64,000 nt of DNA from Brachynemurus nebulosus. Taxonomy: Eukaryota > Arthropoda > Insecta > Neuroptera > Myrmeleontidae. The first letter of the stretch is position 1. Each line of letters begins with the position of its first letter. Location of the stretch: contig JAPWDM010000001.1 of NCBI GenBank assembly GCA_035578155.1, forward strand, positions 8,396,670 through 8,460,669, given 5' to 3'. The notes under the pieces are model-generated. The model was not told where the DNA came from. It made no database searches and saw only the letters and a program-made list of their open reading frames with translations. A program made the translations under genes and the position numbers. Shown here one piece after another: positions 1-11,460 of the stretch.

Positions 1-1232
1 TTTGCATACTTCAGAGTTTACATGTTTGCCATTATAACACTTACGAAGTAAGTTAAACTGAGTCTATATAGAATAGAAGATGTGAATTATTGACGTATTT
101 TCAAAAAATATATAAAAAAAAGAAAACATTGTTTTCAAAAACGTAAATCCCGATTGAAAATAAAACAAATAATAAGGTTGCGAAATACATAAACAAATTA
201 TTGAACTGTATGTAACATATCCATCATATAAAACAAATCAATTTTTTTTCACAATACAATCAATCCTTAGAAGTGTACAAAGTTTCTATTCATATGTGAT
301 TTGAATAATTTATTTTTGTTTGCGAAAAAGATCCTCTATTTACTTTCAACTTAAATCCTTTCTTACGATAAGATTAGTACGTAAGTATATTTGAGTATTT
401 CACGTTGAGTTATTATTATTATTCTCCCGTTACTTCAATTTATCTACTTAAAGTTTTTAAGATAAATATGTATAGCTATAAATGTACCTAAGCGTACGAA
501 ATATTTTAAAGCGTAGCTTTAGCGTGGTAAAATTCAATCTTATTTTTGACGTATACCCACTTAGGTATATAATTATATATGTATATTTACTAATAAAACT
601 AAAGCAAATATTTATTTTAATTGTTTTAGTTGAATTGAATTTTTAAATATAATATTTAGAAGACATACCTACACGTTTAAAATTTGATATGTATAAAATC
701 ATGGGTTTAATTTGAAACGGTATTATTAAATATAACTAACTAGGTCAGGAGTCTTTTATAGTATTAAAAGGTGGTTCAAGGGAGTAAATGTTAAATGCCA
801 GCAGTTTTCAAACTTGCGTCTTTCAATAAGAAATTATATCGGGTCATTCGGAAAGTTTGTGCCGTTTTTGGTGTAAATGATCATCTCGACTTTCTTCAAA
901 TGGTCGAAAACTGTGGATATTGAATGCTCAAAAGTTGCCAAAGGAGAGAGTCTTATTTTCCAAAGAAAAATTACCCTTCTGAAATCTAGCAAGCCAATTT
1001 CTTCAAGTTCTGCCAGAAAGCGCATCATCACCATAAAAACAATACAAATATTTCTCGTTGCGTCAGCTGCATTAGTACCTTTTTTAAACTCGTATCACAT
1101 GACATGATGTTCCTTGATGTCAAAGATTGTACATCGTTATTTATAAAAAAAATTTAAACACTGTTTAAAGATGTATGATACATGAGTAATTTCAAAGTTT
1201 GCGACAACCTACATGAAAAATATTAGAAAAAT
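1..1232. other. AT-rich sequence, nothing recognised
   Basis: No coding region, RNA gene or clear repeat boundary seen. The overlapping opposite-strand frames at 834-1107 show no recognisable motif and look like chance ORFs. Confidence 0.6.
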
Positions 1233-1249
1233 TAAAAGAAAATTATTTT

Positions 1250-1282
1250 ACATGTTTCAATCATTTAAATGATCATCTTCAG
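1250..1282 (-). ncRNA. Hammerhead-ribozyme-like motif, degenerate
   Basis: Read on the minus strand the sequence is CTGAAGATGA, then the self-complementary ATCATTTAAATGAT, then GAAAC. This has the order of a hammerhead core (CTGATGA, stem II, GAAA), with an extra AG in the first box. It lies downstream of the Penelope-like coding remnant, where PLEs are known to carry hammerheads. Activity is doubtful because of the altered first box. Confidence 0.4.
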
Positions 1283-1848
1283 GAAATCAACAAACTCAAT
1301 TGTGAAACAACTGAGAAATAAGAAAAACATCAAAAGGATATAACCTTTAAATTCAATTGGATGTCAAACTGACAAACGGAAAAACAATGTTAAAATAGCG
1401 AACCCCATAAGAAATAGGGAAAGTCAAACGTGATAAGATTGAACGAAGAAGAATAGCAGAAAAATAGATGCGACCCAAATACTTACCGTATCAGGGACAT
1501 CAAGTTACAACTAAGAATTCAATAGAACGTCGTAGAAAAATCCGCTGATATCAGTCACAAAGAAATTATGTAGGACACCACCCTTTTTGAAAAGATTTAA
1601 ATAAATTAAAAAATTAATAGAAACACCAAACCAATCAATTATTACACTTAAAACACTCATAATTAATGAGAACATAATTTAGTAAAAAACTAAATTGTTA
1701 CAGGTTAGTACTGAAAAATGAAAAACGAAAAATATACTTAAAATAATTCAAAAACCAATTGTTAAGACAAATCGTGTGTCGTGTTCAAAGTTTCGTTGTA
1801 AAATGGAGATTCAAATTGCTCAGCTAATCTTTTCATGATAGAACGGCA

Positions 1849-2507
1849 CTATTCGTATGAACATAGTTGTGCAGTCTCATTAAGAATTGGTTGGTTTGAA
1901 TTATTGTAATGTGCGATGTAAAGTGTTTCCAAAGTATCTAGTAATGATCCCTTTTTAGCAAAATGCAACGGCGTGAAGTTATCGGCGATCACAAATTTAT
2001 GATCGGTTTCCAAAATGTGCTCCGCTATTGCAGAATGATTCTTTAAATTTGATGCCTTAATGGCCGCCAAATGTTCAGCAAATCTAATACAAAAACGTCG
2101 TCCCGATTGACCTATATAAGCTGCTTTACATTCACATTCGAATTTATAAACGCCTGATCTATGTGACGGATTAATAGCATTTTAGTAAGAAGACTTGCAA
2201 TGGAATTACAAGATGAAAAAGTCAACTTAAGGCCATTGTCATGTAACTTTCGGAACCCGTTCACTTGGGAGGAAAGATAAGGAATAGAAGCATAGCTCGA
2301 ATTAGATGATTTTATAGATTTAGTTAAATTAGGGAACAGAGATGTGTCAAAATGCTTCTGTAAATGTTTGGAAAAAATTTTAAAAATAAAATGGCTGTCA
2401 TAGCCGTTAGCACGCCCTATGCGTATAATGACGGACAATTCACGGAGGAAATTGATAGTGTTGAGCGGATAGGAAAATAATCTGTTGAATGAATAGTTGA
2501 AAAGCAA
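1849..2507 (-). pseudogene. Penelope-type RT C-terminus plus GIY-YIG nuclease, frameshifted
   Basis: The remnant encodes the region after the reverse transcriptase core and the GIY-YIG nuclease that cuts the target DNA. Upstream half (2112-2507, minus): RANGYDSHFIFKIF followed by YASIPYLSS, which resembles the conserved PLE linker with its Y-x-S-x-PY block. Downstream half (1849 to about 2165): GVYKFECECKAAYIGQSGRR, the GVY...YIG signature with the conserved arginine, then AEHLAAIKASNLKNHSAIAEH and HILETDHKF, typical PLE nuclease spacing. The two halves lie in different frames: the first runs out of frame at about 2165-2200, just before the GVY motif, so a frameshift separates them. No in-frame start is expected because it is an internal fragment. 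The family assignment is firm; the exact clade is not determined. Confidence 0.85.
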
Positions 2508-4234
2508 TACTATCGACCTAACACTAACATATTTAACACAACAATATATTTCCCAGTATAGAGAAGTTATTGTAATGGACCTGAAATCGAAATTTTTAAT
2601 AAATGGTGTCCAATCACGTTAAAAAATCACATATTTCTATCGTAATCAGTTTACTATACCTATGTATAATCCCAATTATTTTATATTATAAAGTAATTTT
2701 TGAGAGAAAATATTAAAACTGATTATTATATTATTATTCGAAATCTTCCATTTTATTTAATTAATTCAAAAAGTCAATAATTAGAAAATGGATCACCAAT
2801 TAATTTGGCTTATATCGCAAGTTGCCATTCCTAATTATTTACCTATAACGAACAATTACAATTATCGAAAATGATTATACAATGTCACAGCATATTCATT
2901 ATAGGTATTACCTAGGTATAGATTAATTAATTCGTGATCCATCTTTTAATATTTGTTTTCATGATGAATTATAATTGATTATATTATTTTTCCAACCCAA
3001 ACAGAAATTGAAAGAGATTATAAAAGTATCTAGTTTTTGTTATGATATCATGAACCTAGGAGATGATTCAGAAAAAGATAGTTATATTAAAAAAAAAAAA
3101 AAAAGTGTTTAGTTTTGGTTTTCGATTAAAACAATATGAGGTGTATTATGGGCGTAAGCTCAAAAGACCTCCAAAAACCTAGGTGAGGGGAACACAAATT
3201 GTATTATTTCCATAGTTACCAACCAAACCAAGTAATTATGTTTTTATATGAGTGAGTGAGTAAACTTCTATTTTTTATTAATATGGTAGACAAAGATAAA
3301 TGCAAATATAGATAAAAAAGTTCTTTTTTGCTTGCGCCTATAATACTTATATTCAAAAGTTAATTTTACAAAGAGTATGGTGATCATAATTTAAAACGGT
3401 TTGTGTATTAATAAAGCGATTTTTTTTAAAACAAAAGCATATCTTCTATTGGAATCTGTCAAATGTGTGGAGCTGAAGAAATAACTGACAAAAAAGAAGA
3501 AATGTCAACGGATGGACAAATTAAATCAATTATATGTAAATTTGGAACACCACAAACTTCAACTTATAAATGACATTTCGACAAATTCACTTTAAGAATA
3601 GTCTGAATTTTCTATACCAGATGTCCTACTCTTTTCAAATACTTTTATATTTATACTTTATATTATTATACTTTTATTAATTTTATTTATTATTACAATT
3701 AACTAAATTTTAGGATGTGTTCGGTGTAACGGCTAAAAAAAAAATTATCAGAATGGTAATATTTAAAAATCCTAAAGGTATTGTTAAAAATTTAATATTG
3801 GTTCGTGCTTGTTTTGATGTCTATATAAAATATTTGGATTTATTTTCATCCAAACGATAAATTTTACTACACTAATGAACTATTCGTAGAGTAGAGTTCG
3901 TTATAAGAAAACTGTAATTTTGGAACCCCAGGATTTTATCAAGTCTGTCGCGGTGCGTCTGTTCGACTTTGGCATCCCTATAATTCCCACATGCTACAAG
4001 TAGTGATCTCAAATAATACACAGGATAAAAAGAGCAAAGAAAATCCCCCCACCATCACGGCTCGCAGCTTTAAAACAGTTGATCAGATTTTTTTAAAACC
4101 TAGAAAAACTACGAATAGTGGAACTTTTCAATTTCAAATATTATCGAGTGCTTGTGAAACATTACCACGTACGACAAACTCTTGTTTGCATAAGTGGTTG
4201 AATGATTGTCTGGCTCGGGTAGCTGTCGAACACA
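2508..4234. other. AT-rich spacer, nothing recognised
   Basis: No supported gene. It includes a poly-A run near 3090 and several short homopolymer runs. The frame at 3991-4269 is a chance ORF that overlaps the tRNA-like element. Confidence 0.55.
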
Positions 4235-4306
4235 GGATCGTTGGTCTAATGGGGAGCATACCTGGATAGTTACCGTGAGATCCTGGGTTCGATTCCCTGC
4301 CGATCC
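4235..4306 (+). tRNA. tRNA-like sequence, probably pseudogene or SINE head
   Basis: A 72-nt segment folds as a tRNA. The acceptor stem GGATCG pairs with CGATCC (6 of 7 bp). The T arm has stem CTGGG/CCCTG (one mismatch) and loop TTCGATT, with a perfect B-box GGTTCGATTCC. An anticodon arm CCTGG-ATAGTTA-CCGTG (one mismatch, one wobble) would give anticodon AGT (Thr). The D stem is poor and position 37 is not a purine, so it is probably not a working tRNA. On the minus strand it translates to GNRTQDLTVTIQV, a string I associate with spurious translations of dispersed insect repeats. A tRNA-derived SINE head is therefore plausible, but no SINE body is evident downstream. Confidence 0.45.
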
Positions 4307-4627
4307 GGATAATTTTTTCAATCACTTTGTGATTTTTAATTTAAGGAGAGGGTAAGGTTAATTCGTACAAAAAAGGCATGTTTTTGTTATTTTTTTGTAA
4401 CGACACAGTTAAAATCTCCTTATTAAAACCAGTGGTACATTAAAGTATAGCATTCGAAGAATATTGTATAAAATTTTCACGAAGAAATATTAAAAAATAC
4501 AGTAATGGCAGCAATTATTCAAACGTGTCTCGGAAAAAAGTAGAATTGCGATGCCCCTAATAACTTGGTGCTGGATCATCCGAAGTAAAAAAAAAAAAAA
4601 GTTTAATCGTTAGATGATAGTTTTCCT

Positions 4628-4782
4628 CAGGTAACGCTGGGAGGGTTTTTCGAAATTTCAATTTTTAACTTTTTGGAACACTTACAACGGAAAAACACAA
4701 TTTTTGCAAAAAAAATTGGCTAATTTGTTATTGTAAAATAAAAATTATTAACAAATTTGAAAAAAACTCTCCAGCGTTACCT
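4628..4782. repeat. Small foldback/MITE-like element
   Basis: The left end AGGTAACGCTGGGAGGGTTT is matched in inverse at the right end (AACTCTCCAGCGTTACCTC at 4765-4783), giving terminal inverted repeats of about 24 bp around 155 bp with no coding content. No convincing target-site duplication is seen, so the class is unknown. Confidence 0.6.
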
Positions 4783-5034
4783 CGTAAATTATGTACAGAA
4801 ATAGTGTTCAAAATTTCAAATGTATCGGTGCTGTAGTTTTGAAGTTATGAGGGGCACCGACTTTGAAAACGTGAGCTGTGGGGAAAACGCTTTAAAGTTT
4901 TGAGCACTTAAAAATTCTTGTATAAAAATGATATAGAATACTTACTGCTAAACTAAATTTTGTACCCTACACTGACAAAATATACAGTACAGGTATATAG
5001 ACACGTTAGTACTTCCATTGAAATTTCTATAACT

Positions 5035-5037
<3 letters not shown>

Positions 5038-5092
<55 letters not shown>

Positions 5093-5102
5093 TGATATAT
5101 AT

Positions 5103-5147
<45 letters not shown>

Positions 5148-5157
5148 TGATATATAT

Positions 5158-5234
<77 letters not shown>
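5038..5234. repeat. (AT)n microsatellite with two GATTGATATATTGA interruptions
   Basis: About 200 bp of alternating AT, interrupted twice by the same ATGATTGATATATTGAT block, so the tract itself contains a duplication of roughly 66-70 bp. The long Tyr/Ile ORFs here are artefacts of the repeat. Confidence 0.95.
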
Positions 5235-5235
<1 letters not shown>

Positions 5236-6868
5236 CGAAATATCTGCCAGGTAACAACAAAAACGCTTATAACTTCGTCAATTTTGCTCCAGTCAACTTG
5301 AAATTTTTAGACAATATTTTGGAGATATTATGCATTCAGTTTAAAAAAAAGCAAAAAAATTATTTTAATACCTTACCCTGCCCTTAACAAATAATGGAAT
5401 TTAAGAAAAATATACCATTAAAATGGCTAGACTGTTTTCGTGACTTATCGGTATGTAAACCTGTTTACCGGTGATACGGTCCCTTCGTCGTACCAGTACA
5501 AAGAAATGTTGGTGCCACTGATGGTACCCATTGGTGAACCCCGCGAAAGAAAAGTACAATTTTAGTTTTAATTGCATTTCAGTCACGTTGATGGAAACGA
5601 TAATAATTAATATGTCATTTGAAAAATATGTATATAAAACAAAAAGAAATAAAGTAATATCAGAAACCACAGAAATATCAGAAATATAAATCCGTCATCT
5701 GAAATTTTAATGTCAACAAAACATACAACAAAGTAATATACAAAATACACAGGTTAAATTAGTTTCAAAATTCTATTTTGTGACATAAAAGTGTACACAC
5801 ATGTAAATTAATAAACTGTTGGTAAATTTATACGTTACAATAAATGTAGGTATGTATAGGCATTGATCTAGGTATGTATTCAATGTAGTCAAACTTTAAA
5901 ATTTTATAAATGGCAATCTATTTGTAATAATTTGGCTATGGTAGTATGGTAAGATTTTGACAGACAAATGAGGCGAATGATTTACTTTTGTTATGACACA
6001 TATTTATGTTGTTAGTTTACTAACTTTTCATCGCTTGCTTTCCAACTATGGTATGGCTAACACTCACTTCAATATGTGTTACTCGTTGTATATTACATAA
6101 TATTTTATGTAACTTTACCCGCAACCTGTACTGAGTTGGGCAAAAATTTCGATCTAATCATAAACGTAACGTAGAAACATGTTCAAAAAACGTTTCTGTA
6201 AAGTTTGTTGACTTTATTTTTCAGTCTATTTTAAACCAATATTACGAGGTGTTTCCAAAAACTAATTAAATACAATAATATGTTATGTGGCACCTTTTTG
6301 TAGGTCATAACGTGTTTGTTAGTGTAGCCATTTTCAAAATTATGTTCATATTTAACAGTTAATTAGCAGTTTTGTATTAGCGTCACTATCAAAACAAACT
6401 TTTAGAAATTAACAAAGAAAATTTAAAAAATGATGAAATCAATTTAAGGTAGTTGGTCGGTAAAACGATTTTTTCAAAGGAATTTAATGAAACTTTTTTA
6501 GATATTTATTTAATTCAATATAAATAATACGAGCCTATTCTGATTAAAATTGGCTACCCAATTTTGTGAAAAACGATTTCAAAGTTTTGTAATTTTAAAA
6601 CGGGCTCTTATGGAAAAACTCTATTTTTTTTTTAATAAAATGAAAACTTGTCAAAGGAATTTGATAAAAATTTAATATGTTATAAACACAAAGTTACAAA
6701 CCATATTTCATAAGAAACAAAAATTATTCACTACACCGTTTTTGAAATATAATTTATAAACATCATTTTACAACGTTTTTACAACGCTTCTTCAACAATG
6801 GTTTTATATTGCTACTACATAAGCGCGCGGAAAGTAAGAAAAACAAGTGTTATACAAATATAATATCG
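5235..6868. other. Non-coding AT-rich sequence
   Basis: No supported gene. The minus-strand frame at 5401-5670 has hydrophobic stretches but no family signature. The 6120-6820 part has the look of old decayed repeats (many poly-A/T blocks) without definable ends. Confidence 0.5.
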
Positions 6869-7080
6869 TTCATTTCAGTTAAATTTAATCATGCTTCGCC
6901 ACTTTTAATTTAAATAATTTCCGTTTTCTTGGCTTTATCTCTTTGATTATTGCATTTACGTAAATTTTAAATTTGCAGTTTGTTTTTAGAAAAGAATAGA
7001 AGATTGATTTGTTTCGAATATAAGAATTATTTAATTTTTTAACGAAAACCCATGATCAATTGTATCTGAAATGAGGTATA
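6869..7080 (+). repeat. Dispersed ~210-bp repeat, copy 1
   Basis: Homologous over about 200 bp to 13306-13508 (same strand) and 21404-21620 (opposite strand). Shared blocks include GTTAAATTTAA at the left, CGAATATAAGAATTAT and TAACGAAAA in the middle, and TGTATCTGAAATGAGGTATA at the right. Both ends carry CATTTCAG in inverted orientation, suggesting a MITE. Confidence 0.85.
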
Positions 7081-7198
7081 ACTGAAAAATATTAATACAT
7101 TATTTAATTTTTGATAAAAGAAAATTTTGTCGTTGAGATATACTTTTGTACCTATCTCGGAGCAACTACGTTAGGAAAGATAAAAATATACCTTAGGA

Positions 7199-7201
<3 letters not shown>

Positions 7202-7274
<73 letters not shown>
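7202..7274. repeat. (AT)n microsatellite
   Basis: About 73 bp of uninterrupted AT dinucleotide repeat. Confidence 0.95.
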
Positions 7275-7275
<1 letters not shown>

Positions 7276-8057
7276 TAGCGGAAATAATTAAAGGATAAAA
7301 AAAATTCCAAATTTTTAGCGATTTTTCGAATGGCTGTATCTTTATGAAAAATGGTCGTATCGGAGTCGTAAAAAAAGCAATTTAAAGCTGGAAGTTTCTA
7401 GTTTCGAGATCTTGCGATAAAAAAATTTTCAAGGCAACGTGTGTGGCGCAATTCTAATAAGTACACTGAAAAAAATTTTCGAAATTTTTTCGGTTTTTTT
7501 TTTTTGGTCCCCGGACTTGAAAAAAATTTTTCCGACTTAACCACCATATAGACCGGATAACTTGTTCACTCAGCTTTATTTTGCTTTTTTATATACTTTT
7601 ATACGACTACTTCTCGCTGAGATACCGAACTTTGAATGGAAAAGGATCATTTCGTTTTTGACCATCGATATCTCAGCAACCAATAATCACATAGAAAATT
7701 GAATGGATGTTTTAAAAACTCGAATAAATTCTCTACAAGCATTAGCCATTGTTTTTTCCGAAAAAAATTTTTTTGCATACTTTACATGAATTTGAAAAAT
7801 CAAGAAAAAAAGAGCTTTTGGTGGCTCTTTGGAAAATCAAGCGCTGAATTAAATACTTCGAGAAAACCACTAATGTTAAGTGTGCCTTTTACAGTTCAAT
7901 ATACCCACAAGAACCCCACCGAGTTTCAGTTTAATCCATCCAGCCGTTTTTGTGTCTCATTCGATTGAATTTTTGAAAAAATTAAAGGATCTATTTTTTG
8001 ATCTTAAACTTTCATAATCTTCAATAAAATAAAAAAAAATTTTCTCAGCTTTTTTGA
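7275..8057. other. Probable decayed repeat, no gene
   Basis: The frame at 7699-7968 has no recognised motif. The sequence directly abutting the (AT)n tract looks like the tail of an old repeat, but no boundary can be fixed. Confidence 0.4.
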
Positions 8058-8235
8058 CATTTTTATCAACAACGGTATTTAAATTTATAAAAAAAAACAA
8101 TTTCTTAGAAAATTTGAAAAAAAATTTTTTAAAAAACTTTTTGAAAAAAAAAAAAATTTTTTGAAAATTTTTTAAGAAATTTTTTTTTTTTATAAATTTA
8201 AATAATGTTGTTGATAAAAATGTGAAAAAACGCGT
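8058..8235. repeat. AT-rich palindrome
   Basis: The left arm (from about 8058, TTTTTATCAACAACGGTATT then AAATTTATAAAAAAA) is repeated in inverse on the right (TATAAATTTAAATAATGTTG then TTGATAAAAA up to about 8220). The arms are about 75 bp and flank a poly-A/poly-T centre. It would form a long hairpin as single-stranded nucleic acid. The minus-strand Lys/Phe-rich ORF here is an artefact. Confidence 0.7.
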
Positions 8236-8849
8236 AGTTAATAACACGATTGTGAGCTGTTAATATTGATCCAGATTTTTGCCAACCGTGTAAGGTAATT
8301 TATAACTATTATAACAGTCATATTATAGTAGTTTTGCACATACGATATGTTTGTAAAGATGGAGTTATAGTTTTGAGTATATTCAATTTATTTATTGTTA
8401 ATAATTTAATTCGGTTATTATGTAGGTACAATATGAGCAGAAGCACGTCGTAGGTACTTCTCAATAGTTAAGTTATGTCACAATTCTAGTTGTGAAACAT
8501 GATTGTTCTAAATTTGTGGATAACAATTAAATGAATTAAACATGAAACGATGAAGTTTTGGAAAAGTGATAGCGTTACGAGATTTCCGTGACGTCCCGAG
8601 TTCGACCGACCAATGTTTAATAAAAAGACAGTAATTTTGAATTTACTACTTTACTGTTCTAATGTAAAATTATACAATTTAATTTAAAAAAAAAAAACTG
8701 TTTTCTCTATGAACCGAGCAAACAAAGCTGTCCAAATATAGCAATTAATTTTACTTTTTAATTTTCACAGCGAAAATTAGACTATTGCACTGTATTCAAT
8801 GTCAACGAATCGAGGCGAGAATAAATTTTAAATCCGTTTTAAAATATTT

Positions 8850-9510
8850 AGGTCAATTGCCTACAACATATCCAAAATGTAGCTTCCTAGAGTCATCTTG
8901 AGGGAGTAAAGAGGGAAAAGAGCGTTTTTGAGAAGTCTAGCATGCCTACAGTCTCCCAAAATTAACCTAGGGGGCTGAAATTTTGTATGTTGATTTAGTT
9001 GGGTGGGCTTTTTAGAGGTTTCAATGTTCAACCCTCACCTTCACTATTTTTACGTCAACATTTCATGTTTTTTCGACTTTTTCGTTGATTGTGTCACACC
9101 TACTGGTCTCCCAAATAAACCTAGAGGGGGGAAATTTTATAATGGGATTGAATTAGTGTCTAGGATGTGCTATTTGAGGTTTCAATTTTTAATCCTTATC
9201 TCCAAGATACTTACCCAAAAATTTCATATTTTTTTGTGCTATTCGGTGGGTCTAACACGACTACCAGCTTCTTAAATAAACTTAGAGGGCTATAATTTTG
9301 TATATGAATTGAGTTAGTACCCAATTGCTTTTTGGGGGTTTAAGCTTTTTCAATCCTGACCCTCACAATTTTTACACAAAAATTCAAGGATTTTTCGACT
9401 TTTTCGTTGATTGTGTCGCATCTACAGGCCTCCCAAATAAATCTAGAGGGCTGTATGTATATGTATTTAGCTAGAATTCAGAATGTGCCTTTTAGGGACT
9501 TTACATTCCC
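8850..9510 (-). repeat. ~160-bp tandem array, copy 1 (four degenerate units)
   Basis: The motif AACCTAG(A)GGGGCTGAAATTTTG recurs near 8970, 9125, 9285 and 9445 (spacing 154-161 bp). Each unit also contains GAGGTTTCAA-like and TTTTTCGAC-like blocks. The flank at 8855-8890 (AATTGCCTACAACATATCC, then TAGCTTCCTAG) matches, in inverse, the end of the array at 45.5-46.2 kb. Both are therefore copies of one element that contains an internal tandem array. Confidence 0.85.
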
Positions 9511-9639
9511 CTGCGCTCCAATAATAATAAAGTTTATTAAAAATATAATTTTAAAAAATATGACTAGTAGGTGTCTATAAGCAACTATTTCCATAAACAG
9601 GATATTTTGCAAAAATAATTAGCAGCTGTAATTTGAAAA

Positions 9640-9700
9640 TTATTTTATTTCACGCGACGGGCGTTTCGGGGTTCAAAAATTCCCCCCTCATCAGGTCTTA
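9640..9700 (-). ncRNA. Hammerhead-ribozyme-like motif with canonical core
   Basis: On the minus strand: CTGATGA, then a stem II built from GGGGGG and CCCC around AATTTTTGAA, then GAAAC followed by GCCCGTC. CTGATGA and GAAA are the invariant hammerhead boxes and GTC is a permitted cleavage triplet. Stem III would be very short (ACG/CGT with a two-base loop), which is the form described for hammerheads of Penelope-like elements, thought to act as dimers. Stem I pairing is weak. Probably part of a PLE terminal region, although no coding sequence of that element is left nearby. Confidence 0.6.
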
Positions 9701-9897
9701 TCCACAAAATAGAATAAAATAAAAGTTAACAATATTATAGGTATTCGACAAAACGTCAAACGAGAAAATTATTCTAGATTAACAAAAAAACTGCACATAA
9801 TTAAACAAAAACAATTAAAATGATCTAGAAAATATTATAATAAATTACTAAAATAAAGTTAGGATAATTAAAATTTCCATAAACAAACATATTTACT

Positions 9898-10063
9898 AAC
9901 TGACGATAAGCCATTACTTACGTGCCTAGAAAAGTAAGAGGTTATTAATTTTTTTTTGACCTGTTATTTTTATATAACTATAGTAACTCAAGCAAAACAG
10001 AATGATAAATTTTGCTAATATTGGTCAAGTTATTTACTATGTAAACGCCAACTCTTTAAGTGG
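9898..10063 (-). repeat. Dispersed ~150-bp repeat, copy 1
   Basis: Related to 20262-20405, 23565-23655 and 37350-37510. Shared blocks in order (reading minus): GCGTTTACATAG, TTACCATTCTGTTT, a GTTATAA or CAGTTACA block, AATAACAGGT and TAGGCA.GTAA. No coding content. Confidence 0.7.
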
Positions 10064-10825
10064 CTGAAAAAACTAATTTTTTGAATATTTTTATAATTTG
10101 ATTTTTACTTATTGAAAATACATATTTATTATAACAACGAACAGTGGAATAAATATGGAAAAATAAACACATATTTAAAAGTAAAATACCATAATTTTAT
10201 GTAGACAATTTAAATGCTGAAGGAAATTCGATTATACAAGCTCTTAAATTCATTGTACAAATAAATATACATATATTACATAAATCTATATTTTATGCCG
10301 CACCATAATATACAAAAGAGCGGAAATTTAGGTTTAGCTGTTTGAAGCGACTGTAATAAAGTACATAATATACAACAATATACAACACATCCACATAACA
10401 TTGTTACACTATGTATGTGATATTTGTATTTATATGTATACATTTGTATAATTTGTATTATTTAAATGTTAAAATTAAGTGTACTTACAATACATTAGGA
10501 GAAAATGTATATATCGTTTACGTACCTGAAACAAATGAGAAAAGAATAACTTAAATAAAATTTATATTATTCAGACTTGAAGTTAGTAATAAATAAAATA
10601 ACATAATGCAGAAGATTATGGCTGACCTCAGCATCATTTTAATCTTCTAAAACATTTTTCTAGAGATTAGTTTTTATACTTAACTATTATATAATATGAG
10701 GATAATTAAGTTTCGCGCTAGAATCGCCAACTTTTGTGAAATGACATCAAAAATAAATAAAATAATATAATAGGACATTAAAATGCTAGAGAATTTTTAA
10801 TAAAATTTCTTCTATAAACTAAAAA

Positions 10826-11460
10826 GAGTAAGGGTAACTTAAAAAATGTAAACTTTACCGCATCGATGTAGCATCATGACTTTTCTGATGCGTCTAATAT
10901 TACATGATGCGCTGCTAATGCTCTCTTGAAATTTGATGCACATTAGATGTTTTTGAACAGGATACTGGCATCATTTAGCCTCTGATTTGGCTATAGATAA
11001 GACAGATAATGTGGCATGATAGACTATAGATAATATAGCAATACAGTCATCGTATAGGTATATTATCTTTTAATTTCAACTTGAACTTACTTGAAATTGA
11101 AAATATTGAATTTATTTGAATAAAAAATATTACATACCTATTTTGAGTGCAAGATGTATTCAAATAGTTTAAACAATTTTAATGAAAGGTAAATACATTA
11201 ATCTTTTTCAACAATTTGTTTTTCGGAATTATTCCTGTTGGTGTTAATATCTACATAATATGGCAAGTAGTTATATTCTACATTATACACATTACATGCA
11301 TCTTGGACACGCATCACCAAATTTCTTGATGCATTGTTTTGACGCATCAAATGCAAAAATGAACTTTTAATTTTTCGTTGTGATTCGTCTGATGCGTTTT
11401 TGAACTTTTGACTCTGCCTCATGCAAGCACTGATGCATTTTTGAAGTTAGCCTAATTTAC
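10826..11460. mobile_element. Non-autonomous element with iterated GATGC motif
   Basis: The ends resemble inverted repeats: TAAGGGTAACTTAAAAAATG on the left and CATTTTTGAAGTTAGCCTAA on the right. GATGC/GCATC occurs many times within about 150 bp of each end (10860-10980 and 11290-11440) and is absent from the middle. No transposase is seen. Probably a non-autonomous DNA transposon whose own binding site is iterated; this is inference. Confidence 0.5.

Larger units (their letters stand above)
1233..2507 (-). mobile_element. Penelope-like retroelement remnant
   Basis: Penelope-like elements (PLEs) are retroelements whose protein joins a reverse transcriptase to a C-terminal GIY-YIG nuclease. 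On the minus strand a C-terminal protein remnant (1849-2507) is followed downstream, at 1250-1282, by a hammerhead-ribozyme-like motif (CTGAAGATGA, a short palindromic stem, then GAAAC), as expected for a PLE terminal region. The catalytic reverse transcriptase core is absent, so this is a 5'-truncated copy. The outer boundaries are approximate: the left is set by the end of the hammerhead-like motif and the right by the end of recognisable coding. Confidence 0.75.

Noticed and set aside
5027..5387. Overlapping ORFs rich in Tyr/Ile
   Set aside because: Pure translations of the (AT)n tract; the same applies to those at 18375-18608, 50073-50354 and 53846-54099.
7957..8247. 96-codon Lys/Phe-rich ORF
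   Set aside because: Translation of poly-A/T blocks in a palindrome, no domain.
8850..9510. CRISPR-like spaced repeat
   Set aside because: The repeated blocks are degenerate and the intervening segments are themselves homologous, so this is a minisatellite in a eukaryotic genome.
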